From IMG/VR virus record IMGVR_UViG_3300033993_001894, positions 1 through 48,448 of that record: a stretch of DNA of 48,448 bases; one strand, written 5' to 3'. Of the stretch, positions 32,366 to 39,132 are shown piece by piece. The notes beneath the pieces were generated by a model. The model worked only from the letters and a program-made list of their open reading frames with translations, made no database searches and was not told the DNA's origin. The stretch comes from a virus. Every line of letters starts with the position of its first letter. The first letter of the stretch is position 1. A program made the position numbers and the translations under genes.

Positions 32366-32387
32366 AAAAAACCCACATCAGTGGGTT
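32366..32387. terminator. Intrinsic terminator after thioredoxin
   Basis: AAAACCCAC, 4-nt loop, GTGGGTTTT. T-runs follow on both strands. Confidence 0.85.
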
Positions 32388-32392
32388 TTATT

Positions 32393-32683
32393 TTAAAGTA
32401 CTTCTTTTATTCTATCTGTTAACATTTGTTCATTAAGTACACCACTATTTCTCCATATTGGTTTACCTTCTTTAAATAATACTAATGTTGGTATACTTCT
32501 TATTTGGTATTTAACTGCCAATTCCCTTTCCTCGTCAACATTAACTTTAACAACCTCTAAGTTTTCATTTTTACTTTTCACTTGTTCTATCACTGGGTTC
32601 ATCATTTTACATGGACCACACCAAGCCGCCCAAAAATCAACCAAAACTGGTTTATCGGATTTTAAAATTTCATCTAAATTCAT
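32393..32683 (-). CDS. trxA: Thioredoxin
   Basis: 96 aa, compact thioredoxin fold. W-C-G-P-C active site at 21-25, DFWA before it, the cis-proline S-I-P-T-L and the G-x-x-x-x-x-x-G-V end. It reduces protein disulfides, and may support ribonucleotide reduction or act with the phage polymerase as in T7 (inference only). A single-gene unit between two terminators, with an ATATTTATA element at 32713-32721. Confidence 0.9.
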   Translation of the reverse strand: MNLDEILKSDKPVLVDFWAAWCGPCKMMNPVIEQVKSKNENLEVVKVNVDEERELAVKYQIRSIPTLVLFKEGKPIWRNSGVLNEQMLTDRIKEVL

Positions 32684-32712
32684 TTTTTTTATTTTTTATC
32701 TTTTTATTATTA

Positions 32713-32721
32713 TATAAATAT
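32713..32721 (-). promoter_or_regulatory. ATATTTATA element (candidate phage promoter)
   Basis: The coding strand reads ATATTTATA about 30 nt before the thioredoxin ATG, directly after the upstream terminator. Confidence 0.35.
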
Positions 32722-32725
32722 AAAA

Positions 32726-32748
32726 GGGGGGTACAAAATGTACCCCCC
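32726..32748 (-). terminator. Strong intrinsic terminator
   Basis: 10-bp stem (GGGGGGTACA paired with TGTACCCCCC on the plus strand; the complement folds equally), then TTTTATA on the minus strand. It ends the 32972-32772 gene. Confidence 0.85.
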
Positions 32749-32771
32749 CTTCAAACAAAAACTTTAGAGAA

Positions 32772-32972
32772 TTAGGCTTTCTCACCTACCCACTTAACTA
32801 CAGAATTAAGTCCATAAATTTGAGTTATCTTTTGAACAAATCTTTTAGGATTTTTTCTAATGTAACTTAATGATTCTGTAGGGACATTTGTTTTAGAGGG
32901 TCCGAATAGAGAAAGTAATTCCTCTTCTCTGTTTTTAACTGCCTTTTGAGACACTTTTTTGACGTTTTTCAT
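32772..32972 (-). CDS. Small basic protein, 66 aa
   Basis: Lysine-rich start (MKNVKKVSQKAVKNREEELLSLFG) and C-terminal helix. The high positive charge could mean nucleic acid binding. It sits between the FKBP gene and a strong terminator; unknown family. Confidence 0.55.
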   Translation of the reverse strand: MKNVKKVSQKAVKNREEELLSLFGPSKTNVPTESLSYIRKNPKRFVQKITQIYGLNSVVKWVGEKA

Positions 32973-33038
32973 AATGTGATTATTAATTTTTTATAATGTT
33001 AATGAAAAAAATCTACAATGTCAATACCCCTAATAAAA

Positions 33039-33464
33039 TTATTCTACCTCTAGAATTTCAATATCAAAAATTAGTTTTTTACCAGCCATAGGGTGATTAG
33101 CGTCTATTGTAACACCATCATCAGTAATTTCTGTAACAGTTACCACCATAGTACCTCTTTCACTCTCAGATTGTAAAACGTCACCAACACTGACACCCAT
33201 AGGGAATCTACCTTTCTCTAACGTAGTCACTAAACCATCTAAGTATTCTCCATACGCATCTGAAGGTTCAATTTCTACGGTGACTTTATCACCAACACTT
33301 TTATCTAAAATACCTTTTTCAAAACCAGGAATTAAATTACCTTGACCTAAAATAGTTCTTAATGGTTCTCTTCCTTCACTTAGTGATGAATCGAATACTG
33401 TTCCGTCCTCTAATCTTCCTGTGTAATGGACTGTTACACTCTTATTTAGTTCAACTTTACTCAT
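33039..33464 (-). CDS. FKBP-type peptidyl-prolyl isomerase (SlyD-like)
   Basis: 141 aa. VTVHYTGRLEDGTVFDSS and LIPGFEKGI...GDKVTVEIEPSDAYGEY form the FKBP core interrupted by an insert-in-flap region (about residues 75-125), ending ANHPMAGKKLIFDIEI. This is the SlyD architecture without its His-rich metal tail. It catalyses prolyl isomerisation and chaperones folding in the cytoplasm, plausibly of abundant virion proteins. Confidence 0.9.
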   Translation of the reverse strand: MSKVELNKSVTVHYTGRLEDGTVFDSSLSEGREPLRTILGQGNLIPGFEKGILDKSVGDKVTVEIEPSDAYGEYLDGLVTTLEKGRFPMGVSVGDVLQSESERGTMVVTVTEITDDGVTIDANHPMAGKKLIFDIEILEVE

Positions 33465-33513
33465 AATATTTTTTTATTTAATTATATAATACTCCACCAC
33501 ATAGTAAAGTATT

Positions 33514-33936
33514 TTATAGACTTATTTCAAATCTGTCTTTCATTATCTGAATTTTGTCTTCAGGTACACCGTGTTCATTTATACCATTATGTCTGTTCTC
33601 TACGATTATTGAAAACACTTTATATTCATATTGTTTCGCCAACTCATAATAACGATCCATTTCCCATTCTTGTGTGAAGGTATTCGAAACGGCAATCTCT
33701 CTGTAGAAGTTATCATTAACCAACGAATCCTTCATATATGTTTCGACAGTATCCTGACAAAATTTATGGGCATCTTTGATTTTGGTAAAATCAAAATTAT
33801 ACTCCCCAGTTTCTTTATCGACAAAATATTTGTCTGCCTCACAAACTAAGAAATCGTCTCCCACTAATCTTTTAGCGAATGTAGATTTACCTGAACCAGG
33901 TACACCTCTTACAATATATAAAATTTTTTCACTCAT
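33514..33936 (-). CDS. AAA_33-type P-loop kinase (polynucleotide-kinase-like)
   Basis: 140 aa from the ATG at 33936, where the conserved core starts; longer starts overlap the upstream membrane gene. R-G-V-P-G-S-G-K-S-T Walker A at about residues 10-19, C-E-A-D substrate strand, SNTFTQEWEM and the basic lid segment (ENRHNGINEHGVP) match the NEDD4BP2-like/T4 Pnkp-type kinase group. Probably phosphorylates 5'-OH nucleic acid ends or nucleotides. Two kilobases from the RNA ligase and the CCA-adding enzyme, so RNA repair is a plausible job. Confidence 0.7.
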   Translation of the reverse strand: MSEKILYIVRGVPGSGKSTFAKRLVGDDFLVCEADKYFVDKETGEYNFDFTKIKDAHKFCQDTVETYMKDSLVNDNFYREIAVSNTFTQEWEMDRYYELAKQYEYKVFSIIVENRHNGINEHGVPEDKIQIMKDRFEISL

Positions 33937-34115
33937 CGTTTTAAAATTAAATAACCTATCACCAAAAAGATAATGAATAATAAGAATGGTATCCACAAAG
34001 GACTTGTGATCCACCACCAACTCCAATCAATATGGTTTGTCAATTTTAAAACCATAAAAATAAGGAAAAGAACCATCCCGATTCCAATTCCACTAGAACT
34101 ACTTTCTCTACTCAT
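33933..34115 (-). CDS. Small membrane protein, 60 aa
   Basis: Ser/Gly-rich start then two hydrophobic helices (GMVLFLIFMVLKL and WIPFLLFIIFLVIGYLIL). ATGA overlap with the kinase gene. Unknown. Confidence 0.55.
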   Translation of the reverse strand: MSRESSSSGIGIGMVLFLIFMVLKLTNHIDWSWWWITSPLWIPFLLFIIFLVIGYLILKR

Positions 34116-34130
34116 ATATATTAATTTAAT

Positions 34131-34787
34131 TTAAATTCTTTTTTCGTGATGATCCTTTGGTAAGGATAATTTTCTAATAGGTTGGTTTTTAACGATAGAT
34201 AAAACCTCGTCCAAAGATATTGGGTGTAAGTTGTTACCGTCTACTCCAACATCTAATGATTTACCCTCACCCAATCGTAAATTAGGTGGTAAATGTACGT
34301 GACCGTGTAAATGAATTACACCGTCATTCATACTATCCCAAGACGCAATTGGATAGTGCATACACACAAAAGAGTATTTATCCATTTGTCCTTTACCAAC
34401 AATAGATGGGCGACGAATATCTAAAAACAAATAATCGTGTGTAGAACTGAAGATATCCTTTATGTCTTCTTTATTATTACGAATATGGTGATCGTGATTA
34501 CCATACGTTAAATGAATGTTCTTACAGACAATACGATTACGGAATTCAGAAATTTTTTCAAACCCACCAAAACTCCAATCGCCTAAATGGACTAACACAT
34601 CATTTTCACCAACAACTTCATTAATATTATTCACCAATGCATCATTCATCTGACTAAGAGACTTAAACTTACGAGTTAGATTCTCCGCACCAACCCAAGT
34701 TGTAGTCGCAGAACAAATATTAGCGTGATTGTAATGTGTGTCACTTGTAAAAAATATACGTTGACCTTTTTCTAAAACTAATTTCAT
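34131..34787 (-). CDS. Calcineurin-like metallophosphoesterase
   Basis: 218 aa. All five motifs are present: D-T-H-Y-N-H, G-D-W-S-F-G-G, G-N-H-D-H-H, C-M-H-Y-P and H-G-H-V-H. It should hydrolyse phosphomono- or diesters using two metals. The target may be a nucleic acid end, cyclic nucleotide or dinucleotide. Its place upstream of the kinase and downstream of the RNA ligase suggests RNA end repair, but this is inference. Confidence 0.85.
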   Translation of the reverse strand: MKLVLEKGQRIFFTSDTHYNHANICSATTTWVGAENLTRKFKSLSQMNDALVNNINEVVGENDVLVHLGDWSFGGFEKISEFRNRIVCKNIHLTYGNHDHHIRNNKEDIKDIFSSTHDYLFLDIRRPSIVGKGQMDKYSFVCMHYPIASWDSMNDGVIHLHGHVHLPPNLRLGEGKSLDVGVDGNNLHPISLDEVLSIVKNQPIRKLSLPKDHHEKRI

Positions 34788-34810
34788 ATTGTAAAAGTAA
34801 TGATTAATTT

Positions 34811-35461
34811 TTAATTATCCAAACAATCAGGTAAAAAAAGTAATGTTGGGTTCTTTTTTTGTATGTCTACGTCAGGATACTTATCTTTGAACTTCTTTAC
34901 ATCGAACTTTTTTGTGATTAAATGGTGTCCATTTTTAGTTGGTATAATTGCCTCTATTTTGGGTCCAACTTCATGTCCAATTGGCATTCCTACCTCGTCA
35001 AATTTAACTTTGGTAATTGGATCACATTTATATTCAATAAATGCTATCATCACAGGACTATAAAGGTGTTCACCATCTACATCTACAATCCATCTCTTCT
35101 CCTGTGTTTTAATTTGTCCAACAACAGAATCAAACAAACCTTTCTGATTTGTCACACCGTCTCTAATACGTTCCGCAAGTAATGACAACATATTCAAAGA
35201 AACATCATTATGATTTTGTTTCTGAACGTGAATGTATGCCCTAGCCTTAAACATCTCACATAATTGTTTTACCTCATCGTATCTTCTTTCTAAATGTTCT
35301 ACCGAATCAATACAATAAGTTTTGATAGTACGAACTGATTGGTGGTTATCTCTTTCACCTTCTGGTTGATCCTTCTTTCTTTTAAAGACATACAACATAT
35401 AAAAGTCACCTTTTTCTGTGAAATTTAATAACGGTTTAATTAATTCTATATTATCTATCAT
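34811..35461 (-). CDS. Conserved phage protein near RNA ligase
   Basis: 216 aa. YMLYVFKRKKDQPEGERD, SVRTIKTYCIDS, ARAYIHVQKQNHNDV and KRWIVDVDGE are motifs of a protein I recall from other large phages with no known function. The D-x-D after W-I-V and the later IPTKNGHHLITKKFD recall primase-polymerase-like folds, but the catalytic set is not complete by eye. ATGA overlap with the RNA ligase gene supports a joint role. Confidence 0.55.
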   Translation of the reverse strand: MIDNIELIKPLLNFTEKGDFYMLYVFKRKKDQPEGERDNHQSVRTIKTYCIDSVEHLERRYDEVKQLCEMFKARAYIHVQKQNHNDVSLNMLSLLAERIRDGVTNQKGLFDSVVGQIKTQEKRWIVDVDGEHLYSPVMIAFIEYKCDPITKVKFDEVGMPIGHEVGPKIEAIIPTKNGHHLITKKFDVKKFKDKYPDVDIQKKNPTLLFLPDCLDN

Positions 35462-36513
35462 AACTTTTTAAATTCTGGTTTAAGTGCCTTCCAAATAATC
35501 TTATCATAATCTTTTCCATCCCACATCGCAAACATTATTGCCTTAACGATTGGGTGTTTATCTTTAATAAATTCCGCAAACTCTTTCTTAGTCGGTTCCA
35601 CTTCTATGTCACCATATTTACCAAACCTAAAGTAATCATATGTTTTACCTAATTGATTCCAGTATTGGTAATACCCATAGTTTAAAGAACTAACATATAA
35701 TTTAATTTTATTGTAGAATTCATCTGGTACATCTTTTAATAACTCCAACACATCTTTACCCTCACTTAACATTTCCCATATTGCAGTGGTAGATACGTTA
35801 GTCATTATCTTATGTAGACGAAGATACTCCTCACCCTTAACTTTCATCCTATCACCGTTAGAGAACTGAACAACGAAACCTTCTTCATCGTCTCCTATCA
35901 TTCCCTTCAATAATGAATAGTCTTTTATACCATCGTATTGTTTTACTACCTTAAAACCAATATTAGTTATTAAATTTTTTAATCTGATATCATTCTCTTC
36001 ATTACATAAATCAACTTCATAACCAGTTTTAGTTTCTATCATACCCAATAAAACCAAATCCTCAAATGAGTATTTTACCACAATACGATTCTCATCATAT
36101 ATTATCTCAAACAGATATGTATAATCTTTATGAAGTTTCTCATAGCCATAGTTCTTCAACATCTCAAACCCTTTAACTGCCTGATCAGAAGTAAAGGAAC
36201 CTCTAGTCGCCAAAACCCAAACATCATTATAAGAAAATAGAATACCCAAAGAACCATCCATCTTTTCGTAGACACTAAATTGTTCTGTAGGTGTATGTCT
36301 ACCCTCTTCTATGTTAAAGAATTTACGGAATGGTCTTGCCACAATATCCCCATTAGAGTTTGTAACTAATCCACGACACATTAATGTGATGTCATCCCAT
36401 AGTCCTTCGTACTGAACCTTTTCAGAATAATTCCAAATATCTAAATCCAATGTCTGATGGGATTGTCTGTATAACAATCCATCCTCTTCATATTTTTTAA
36501 GTATCTCTTTCAT
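35458..36513 (-). CDS. rnlA: T4 Rnl1-like RNA ligase
   Basis: 351 aa from the ATG at 36513 (a TTG 15 nt upstream would overlap the CCA-adding gene). CRGLVTNSNGDIVARPFRKFFN leads to the nucleotidyl motif Y-E-K-M-D-G-S-L with K84; later F-E-I-I-Y-D, E-E-G-F-V-V and K-V-K-G-E-E-Y complete the ligase motifs. It joins 3'-OH and 5'-phosphate RNA ends after adenylylation. In T4 the homologue repairs host tRNA cut by the PrrC anticodon nuclease. Here it directly follows the CCA-adding gene and precedes a 25-tRNA array, a strong link to tRNA repair. Confidence 0.9.
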   Translation of the reverse strand: MKEILKKYEEDGLLYRQSHQTLDLDIWNYSEKVQYEGLWDDITLMCRGLVTNSNGDIVARPFRKFFNIEEGRHTPTEQFSVYEKMDGSLGILFSYNDVWVLATRGSFTSDQAVKGFEMLKNYGYEKLHKDYTYLFEIIYDENRIVVKYSFEDLVLLGMIETKTGYEVDLCNEENDIRLKNLITNIGFKVVKQYDGIKDYSLLKGMIGDDEEGFVVQFSNGDRMKVKGEEYLRLHKIMTNVSTTAIWEMLSEGKDVLELLKDVPDEFYNKIKLYVSSLNYGYYQYWNQLGKTYDYFRFGKYGDIEVEPTKKEFAEFIKDKHPIVKAIMFAMWDGKDYDKIIWKALKPEFKKL

Positions 36514-36517
36514 ATCC

Positions 36518-37252
36518 TTATTTTTCAAATGTTGGTTTTAACCACATATCCCCACCAAACATAATGTCCAAAATTTTAGGGTTAACTGTTTTTATTCTAG
36601 AAAACAATTCCAAAGACTTTAACGTATCGTGTTTTAACATCTTTAAAAGTTCTTCTCTGATTCTTTCCTTTGATACTACCAGCTCTAATTTATCTACAAC
36701 ACTATCCATTAAACAAGTCTCCCAAATCGTAGGTGATATCTCAAAACCTTTGGTGATTGAGAATCTAAATGCCCTAATCAATCTTAATGGATCATCTAAC
36801 ATAGTTACTCTTGCATCTAATGGAGTTAACAGTAGTTTATTTTCTAATGCCCAAATACCATCGAACAAATCTATAATTGCACCGTTCTCATCTTTCGCCA
36901 ATGCGTTCAACGTAAAGTCTCTACGAACCAAATCATCTTCCAACCTACCCAATTCTAAAATAGGTTTTCTTGTACCTTCAACATATCCCACCTCTTTTCT
37001 TGCGAGAACAAAATCTGCAACCAAACCATAATGGAAGTGATCTTTAGGGAACTTTGCCCTAATAGTAAAACAGTCGGGTGTACTTAAGAAAATAGTAAAT
37101 TCCTTATGTAATAGCCAATCAGTCATTATTTGGAATCCCTCCTCTACGGTTCGATTCAAATTGTCTAAGACAAATGTAAAATCGATGTCGTTTGTTTCCA
37201 CACCCATCAATTCATCTCTAACACAACCACCTACTTCATATATTTTTGGCAT
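36518..37252 (-). CDS. cca: CCA-adding enzyme / tRNA nucleotidyltransferase head and neck
   Basis: 244 aa from the ATG at 37252 (MPKIYEVGGCVRDELMG). Class II pattern: G-G-C-V-R-D, D-I-D-F-T-F catalytic aspartates, R-R-D-F-T-L-N-A-L-A and D-P-L-R-L-I-R-A-F-R-F. It lacks the long C-terminal body/tail of bacterial enzymes. It adds CCA (or part of it) to tRNA 3' ends. None of the 25 tRNAs in the array encodes CCA, so an added CCA is required. Stop is 5 nt from the RNA ligase start. Confidence 0.9.
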   Translation of the reverse strand: MPKIYEVGGCVRDELMGVETNDIDFTFVLDNLNRTVEEGFQIMTDWLLHKEFTIFLSTPDCFTIRAKFPKDHFHYGLVADFVLARKEVGYVEGTRKPILELGRLEDDLVRRDFTLNALAKDENGAIIDLFDGIWALENKLLLTPLDARVTMLDDPLRLIRAFRFSITKGFEISPTIWETCLMDSVVDKLELVVSKERIREELLKMLKHDTLKSLELFSRIKTVNPKILDIMFGGDMWLKPTFEK

Positions 37253-37254
37253 AA

Positions 37255-37491
37255 TTAAAAATTTACATTTACACATTCCTCACCATTCCAATCGGCAGTA
37301 ACTCTATCCCATATACCCTCAGTATCTCTATAAATTATATCCATTCCAACAATACTTTCACCAATTACTTCCCTTATCTCAGTTAGGACATTTTCAAAGT
37401 TATTCGTCACCGACATAAAATTACCATACCACTCATCAACAATCTTTAATTCATTACCATCAATGGTGAAACTATAGTTTGACTTTCTCAT
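37255..37491 (-). CDS. Hypothetical protein, 78 aa
   Basis: First gene of the CCA/RNA-ligase operon (37491 to about 33500), transcribed from 37509-37540. Beta-rich start (YSFTIDGNELKIVDEWYGNF) and two tryptophans near the end. Two nucleotides from the CCA-adding gene. Unknown. Confidence 0.55.
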   Translation of the reverse strand: MRKSNYSFTIDGNELKIVDEWYGNFMSVTNNFENVLTEIREVIGESIVGMDIIYRDTEGIWDRVTADWNGEECVNVNF

Positions 37492-37508
37492 ATGTTATTA
37501 TTGAAGAA

Positions 37509-37540
37509 CAAATATAGTAAAAATGTTTTATATAAACAAA
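37509..37540 (-). promoter_or_regulatory. Bacteroidota-type promoter of the CCA/RNA-ligase operon
   Basis: The minus strand reads TTTG, 20 nt, TATATTTG, directly after the terminator at 37544-37564. Confidence 0.8.
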
Positions 37541-37543
37541 AAA

Positions 37544-37564
37544 AAGGTGATTAAAAATCACCTT
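37544..37564 (-). terminator. Intrinsic terminator of tRNA block 1
   Basis: AAGGTGATT, 3-nt loop, AATCACCTT, then TTTTTTG on the minus strand. It ends the block-1 transcript after the 51-aa gene. Confidence 0.85.
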
Positions 37565-37573
37565 ATATCGAAA

Positions 37574-37729
37574 TTATTTAGTTTCTTCTTTCTTTTTGGT
37601 TTTCCTCACCTTTTTTTCCTTAACTTCCTCTATCTCATCATTAGGTATTTCTATTAATGCGTATTCAGGAAAAAACTGATTCATACCGATACCCACACAA
37701 ACTTCTACAAATTTTTTGTTATTACTCAT
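37574..37729 (-). CDS. Small protein with basic tail, 51 aa
   Basis: ATG at 37729, TAA at 37574. MSNNKKFVEVCVGIGMNQFFPEY then an acidic stretch and a lysine-rich end (KKVRKTKKKEE). It lies between the tRNA-like element and the block terminator, so it is probably made from the tRNA precursor transcript. Unknown. Confidence 0.5.
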   Translation of the reverse strand: MSNNKKFVEVCVGIGMNQFFPEYALIEIPNDEIEEVKEKKVRKTKKKEETK

Positions 37730-37775
37730 TTTTTTATTTTTATTTTTTGTTATCAGGTTAATACTTTATTTTTAG

Positions 37776-37853
37776 TAGTCAGGGTAGGATTCGAACCTAC
37801 AATGAGCAACCTTTTTACGGGATTCGGCACCGCGCCTCATTACACTCCTGACT
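37776..37853 (-). ncRNA. tRNA-like element with non-canonical D/anticodon region
   Basis: 78 nt. The acceptor stem is perfect (AGTCAGG with CCTGACT) and the T-arm is perfect (GTAGG TTCGAAT CCTAC), but the middle does not fold as D and anticodon arms. Instead AATGAG pairs with CTCATT around a 29-nt loop that holds a CGG-CCG mini-hairpin. It is therefore recognisable to CCA-adding and T-arm-binding factors but not as a decoding tRNA. It could be a degenerate tRNA or a functional mimic; too short for tmRNA. Confidence 0.55.
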
Positions 37854-37861
37854 AAATTATG

Positions 37862-37998
37862 ATGATAGTGTTGGGATACCCATCTCGTCCCAATCTTAAC
37901 TGCTTAACCCTAGTTTTACGATGCATCGGCAGGGGGTGCTGAATTCCGAATCCATTCTGAATTGTCGACATCCGTTGAATGGGGAAAACCACTATCAT
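37862..37998 (-). ncRNA. Structured RNA segment a between tRNAs
   Basis: 137 nt closed by a 9-bp terminal stem (ATGATAGTG with CACTATCAT). Internal hairpins are visible: TTGGGA...TCCCAA, CCATTC...GAATGG and CGG...CCG. More GC-rich than the surrounding coding DNA, with no credible ORF. Comparable in place and size to the stable RNAs C and D in the T4 tRNA cluster. Confidence 0.45.
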
Positions 37999-38010
37999 TA
38001 TCTTACTATG

Positions 38011-38084
38011 TGGTCCCTGTTGGGATCGAACCAACCACCTACTGATTATGAGTCAGTTGCTCTAACCGAATGAGCTAAGGGACC
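38011..38084 (-). tRNA. tRNA-Met (CAT)
   Basis: Canonical cloverleaf: acceptor GGTCCCT/AGGGACC, D-arm GCTC..AGC, anticodon loop CTCATAA, T-arm GTTGG/CCAAC. Anticodon CAT with a G1-C72 pair, so elongator Met or an Ile2 that would need lysidine. CCA not encoded. Confidence 0.9.
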
Positions 38085-38163
38085 TAATGGGTAGAATCAG
38101 ACGCGTTCTGTCTACCGAGACCTTGTCGTTAACTTTCGTCAGAGCGGAACAAGACACTATTAG
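38084..38163 (-). ncRNA. Structured RNA segment b between tRNAs
   Basis: About 80 nt between tRNA-Met and tRNA-Arg. Outer stem CTAAT/ATTAG; inner hairpins CTTGT...ACAAG and a long GGTAGA-CAGA hairpin pairing with TCTG-TCTACC. No ORF. It may be a spacer element guiding tRNA processing. Confidence 0.35.
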
Positions 38164-38237
38164 TGATCCCGAATGGATTCGAACCATTGACCTACTGCTT
38201 AGAAGGCAGTTGCTCTATCCAGCTGAGCTACGGGACC
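38164..38237 (-). tRNA. tRNA-Arg (TCT)
   Basis: Acceptor GGTCCCG/CGGGATC (one G-U), anticodon stem ACTGC/GCAGT, loop CTTCTAA, T-arm AATGG/CCATT. Reads AGA and AGG, the main Arg codons in this AT-rich DNA. CCA not encoded. Confidence 0.93.
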
Positions 38238-38243
38238 AATTTT

Positions 38244-38407
38244 AAAAGATGATGAATGACTTTATCAGGAATCTCGCCTTCGACTTCACACACCATTAGA
38301 GAGTCGGGAATTACGACAATACAATTAAGAATGTCAACCTATCCTTAGTGTGTACCCTTGCGTCACGTCTCTCCACGCTTATCATTCTACGCTTTGTATC
38401 ACCTTTT
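38244..38407 (-). ncRNA. Structured RNA segment c between tRNAs
   Basis: 164 nt closed by a 10-bp stem (AAAAGGTGAT with ATCATCTTTT, one G-U). Inside, GCGT...ACGC, GTCG...CGAC and CACAC...GTGTG pairings are possible. No ORF with start and coding character on the transcribed strand. Confidence 0.4.
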
Positions 38408-38408
38408 G

Positions 38409-38493
38409 TAGTCGGGGCGGGAATCGAACCCGCACGGACGCAATGTCCATTGGATTTTAAGTCCAACGTGTCTACCTATTCCACCACCCGACC
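38409..38493 (-). tRNA. tRNA-Leu (TAA)
   Basis: Class II, 85 nt. Acceptor GGTCGGG/CCCGACT, anticodon stem TTGGA/TCCAA, loop CTTAAAA, variable arm of about 16 nt, T-arm GCGGG/CCCGC. Reads UUA and UUG. Confidence 0.93.
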
Positions 38494-38528
38494 AAAAGTA
38501 TTAACCAATAAATTAAAGAACATTCTAG

Positions 38529-38600
38529 TACTGCCACGGGGAATCGAACCCCGCTTTTATGGATGAAAACCATAGGTCCTAACCGATAGACGATGGCAGC
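38529..38600 (-). tRNA. tRNA-Glu (TTC)
   Basis: Acceptor GCTGCCA/TGGCAGT, anticodon stem TATGG/CCATA, loop TTTTCAT, T-arm CGGGG/CCCCG. CCA not encoded. Confidence 0.93.
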
Positions 38601-38606
38601 GGTTTG

Positions 38607-38681
38607 CGGTGCGTATGGGATTCGAACCCATGACCTCTGCCGTGACAGGGCAGCATTCTAACCAGGCTAAACTAACGCACC
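38607..38681 (-). tRNA. tRNA-Asp (GTC)
   Basis: Acceptor GGTGCGT/ACGCACC, discriminator G as expected for Asp, anticodon stem CTGCC/GGCAG, loop CTGTCAC, T-arm ATGGG/CCCAT. First tRNA of block 1 in transcription order. Confidence 0.93.
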
Positions 38682-38684
38682 ATA

Positions 38685-38818
38685 CCCCCTTTATTAACCC
38701 CATTCTGATTATCTTTATACTACAATCAGACGTTACTAATGTAGTCCTTATCGTATTGTCTGACACCACTATCATATTACCCTAGTGACTTAGGCATCCA
38801 CAGTGAGGAGTTAGGGGG
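38685..38818 (-). ncRNA. Structured RNA segment d
   Basis: 134 nt upstream of tRNA-Asp. Terminal pairing CCCCC/GGGGG extended by TAAC/GTTA; inside, TCAGAC...GTCTGA and CTGATT...AATCAG hairpins. No ORF. With segment e it fills the 450-bp gene-free stretch 38682-39132. Confidence 0.4.
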
Positions 38819-38833
38819 ACTAGTATTATAAAA

Positions 38834-39049
38834 CCAACAGGACTATCAAACACCTTTACTCCGTAGTCTTAGTATTTTATCGACTTTAAGAGATCTGTAC
38901 TCGATTCTTTTCGATTAGACTTTTAATCCTTATCGATTATACCTTTCCTCCCAGACTTCGTATTCTTTGCGCAAACCTATCCGAAGTTCAAAGGGTCAGG
39001 TCCTTTAGTGATGAAAAATTAGTCATCTTATTTGATAGAACACTGTTGG
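38834..39049 (-). ncRNA. Structured RNA segment e (largest)
   Basis: 216 nt closed by a two-part long-range stem: CCAACAG/CTGTTGG and CTATCAAA/TTTGATAG. Between them: GATGA...TCATC, AAAGG...CCTTT, ACTTCG...CGAAGT with a TTTGCGCAAA palindrome in its loop, and AATCGA repeats. A GGGAGGAAAGG string recalls the RNase P RNA core, but the other conserved parts are absent. No ORF. Transcribed after the 138-aa gene. Confidence 0.5.
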
Positions 39050-39132
39050 TTTAAATATGTTTCAAAGAACGCTTTCTTTTTTTCTTTTACAATTATAACT
39101 ACTATTTTTTAAAAAAACAATAGATATGACAA

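Noticed and set aside
37776-37853. tmRNA
   Set aside because: The acceptor and T arm fit, but the whole element is 78 nt with no tag ORF or pseudoknots.
37852-38775. Open reading frames running across tRNA genes (for example 37852-38034 minus, 38348-38566 plus, 38557-38775 minus)
   Set aside because: They translate conserved tRNA arms (repeated GxEPARTQC- or NPIR-like strings from T-arms) and conflict with clear cloverleaf genes.
38834-39049. RNase P RNA
   Set aside because: Only a GGGAGGAAAGG string resembles the conserved core; the matching 3' core and P4 pairing are not visible.
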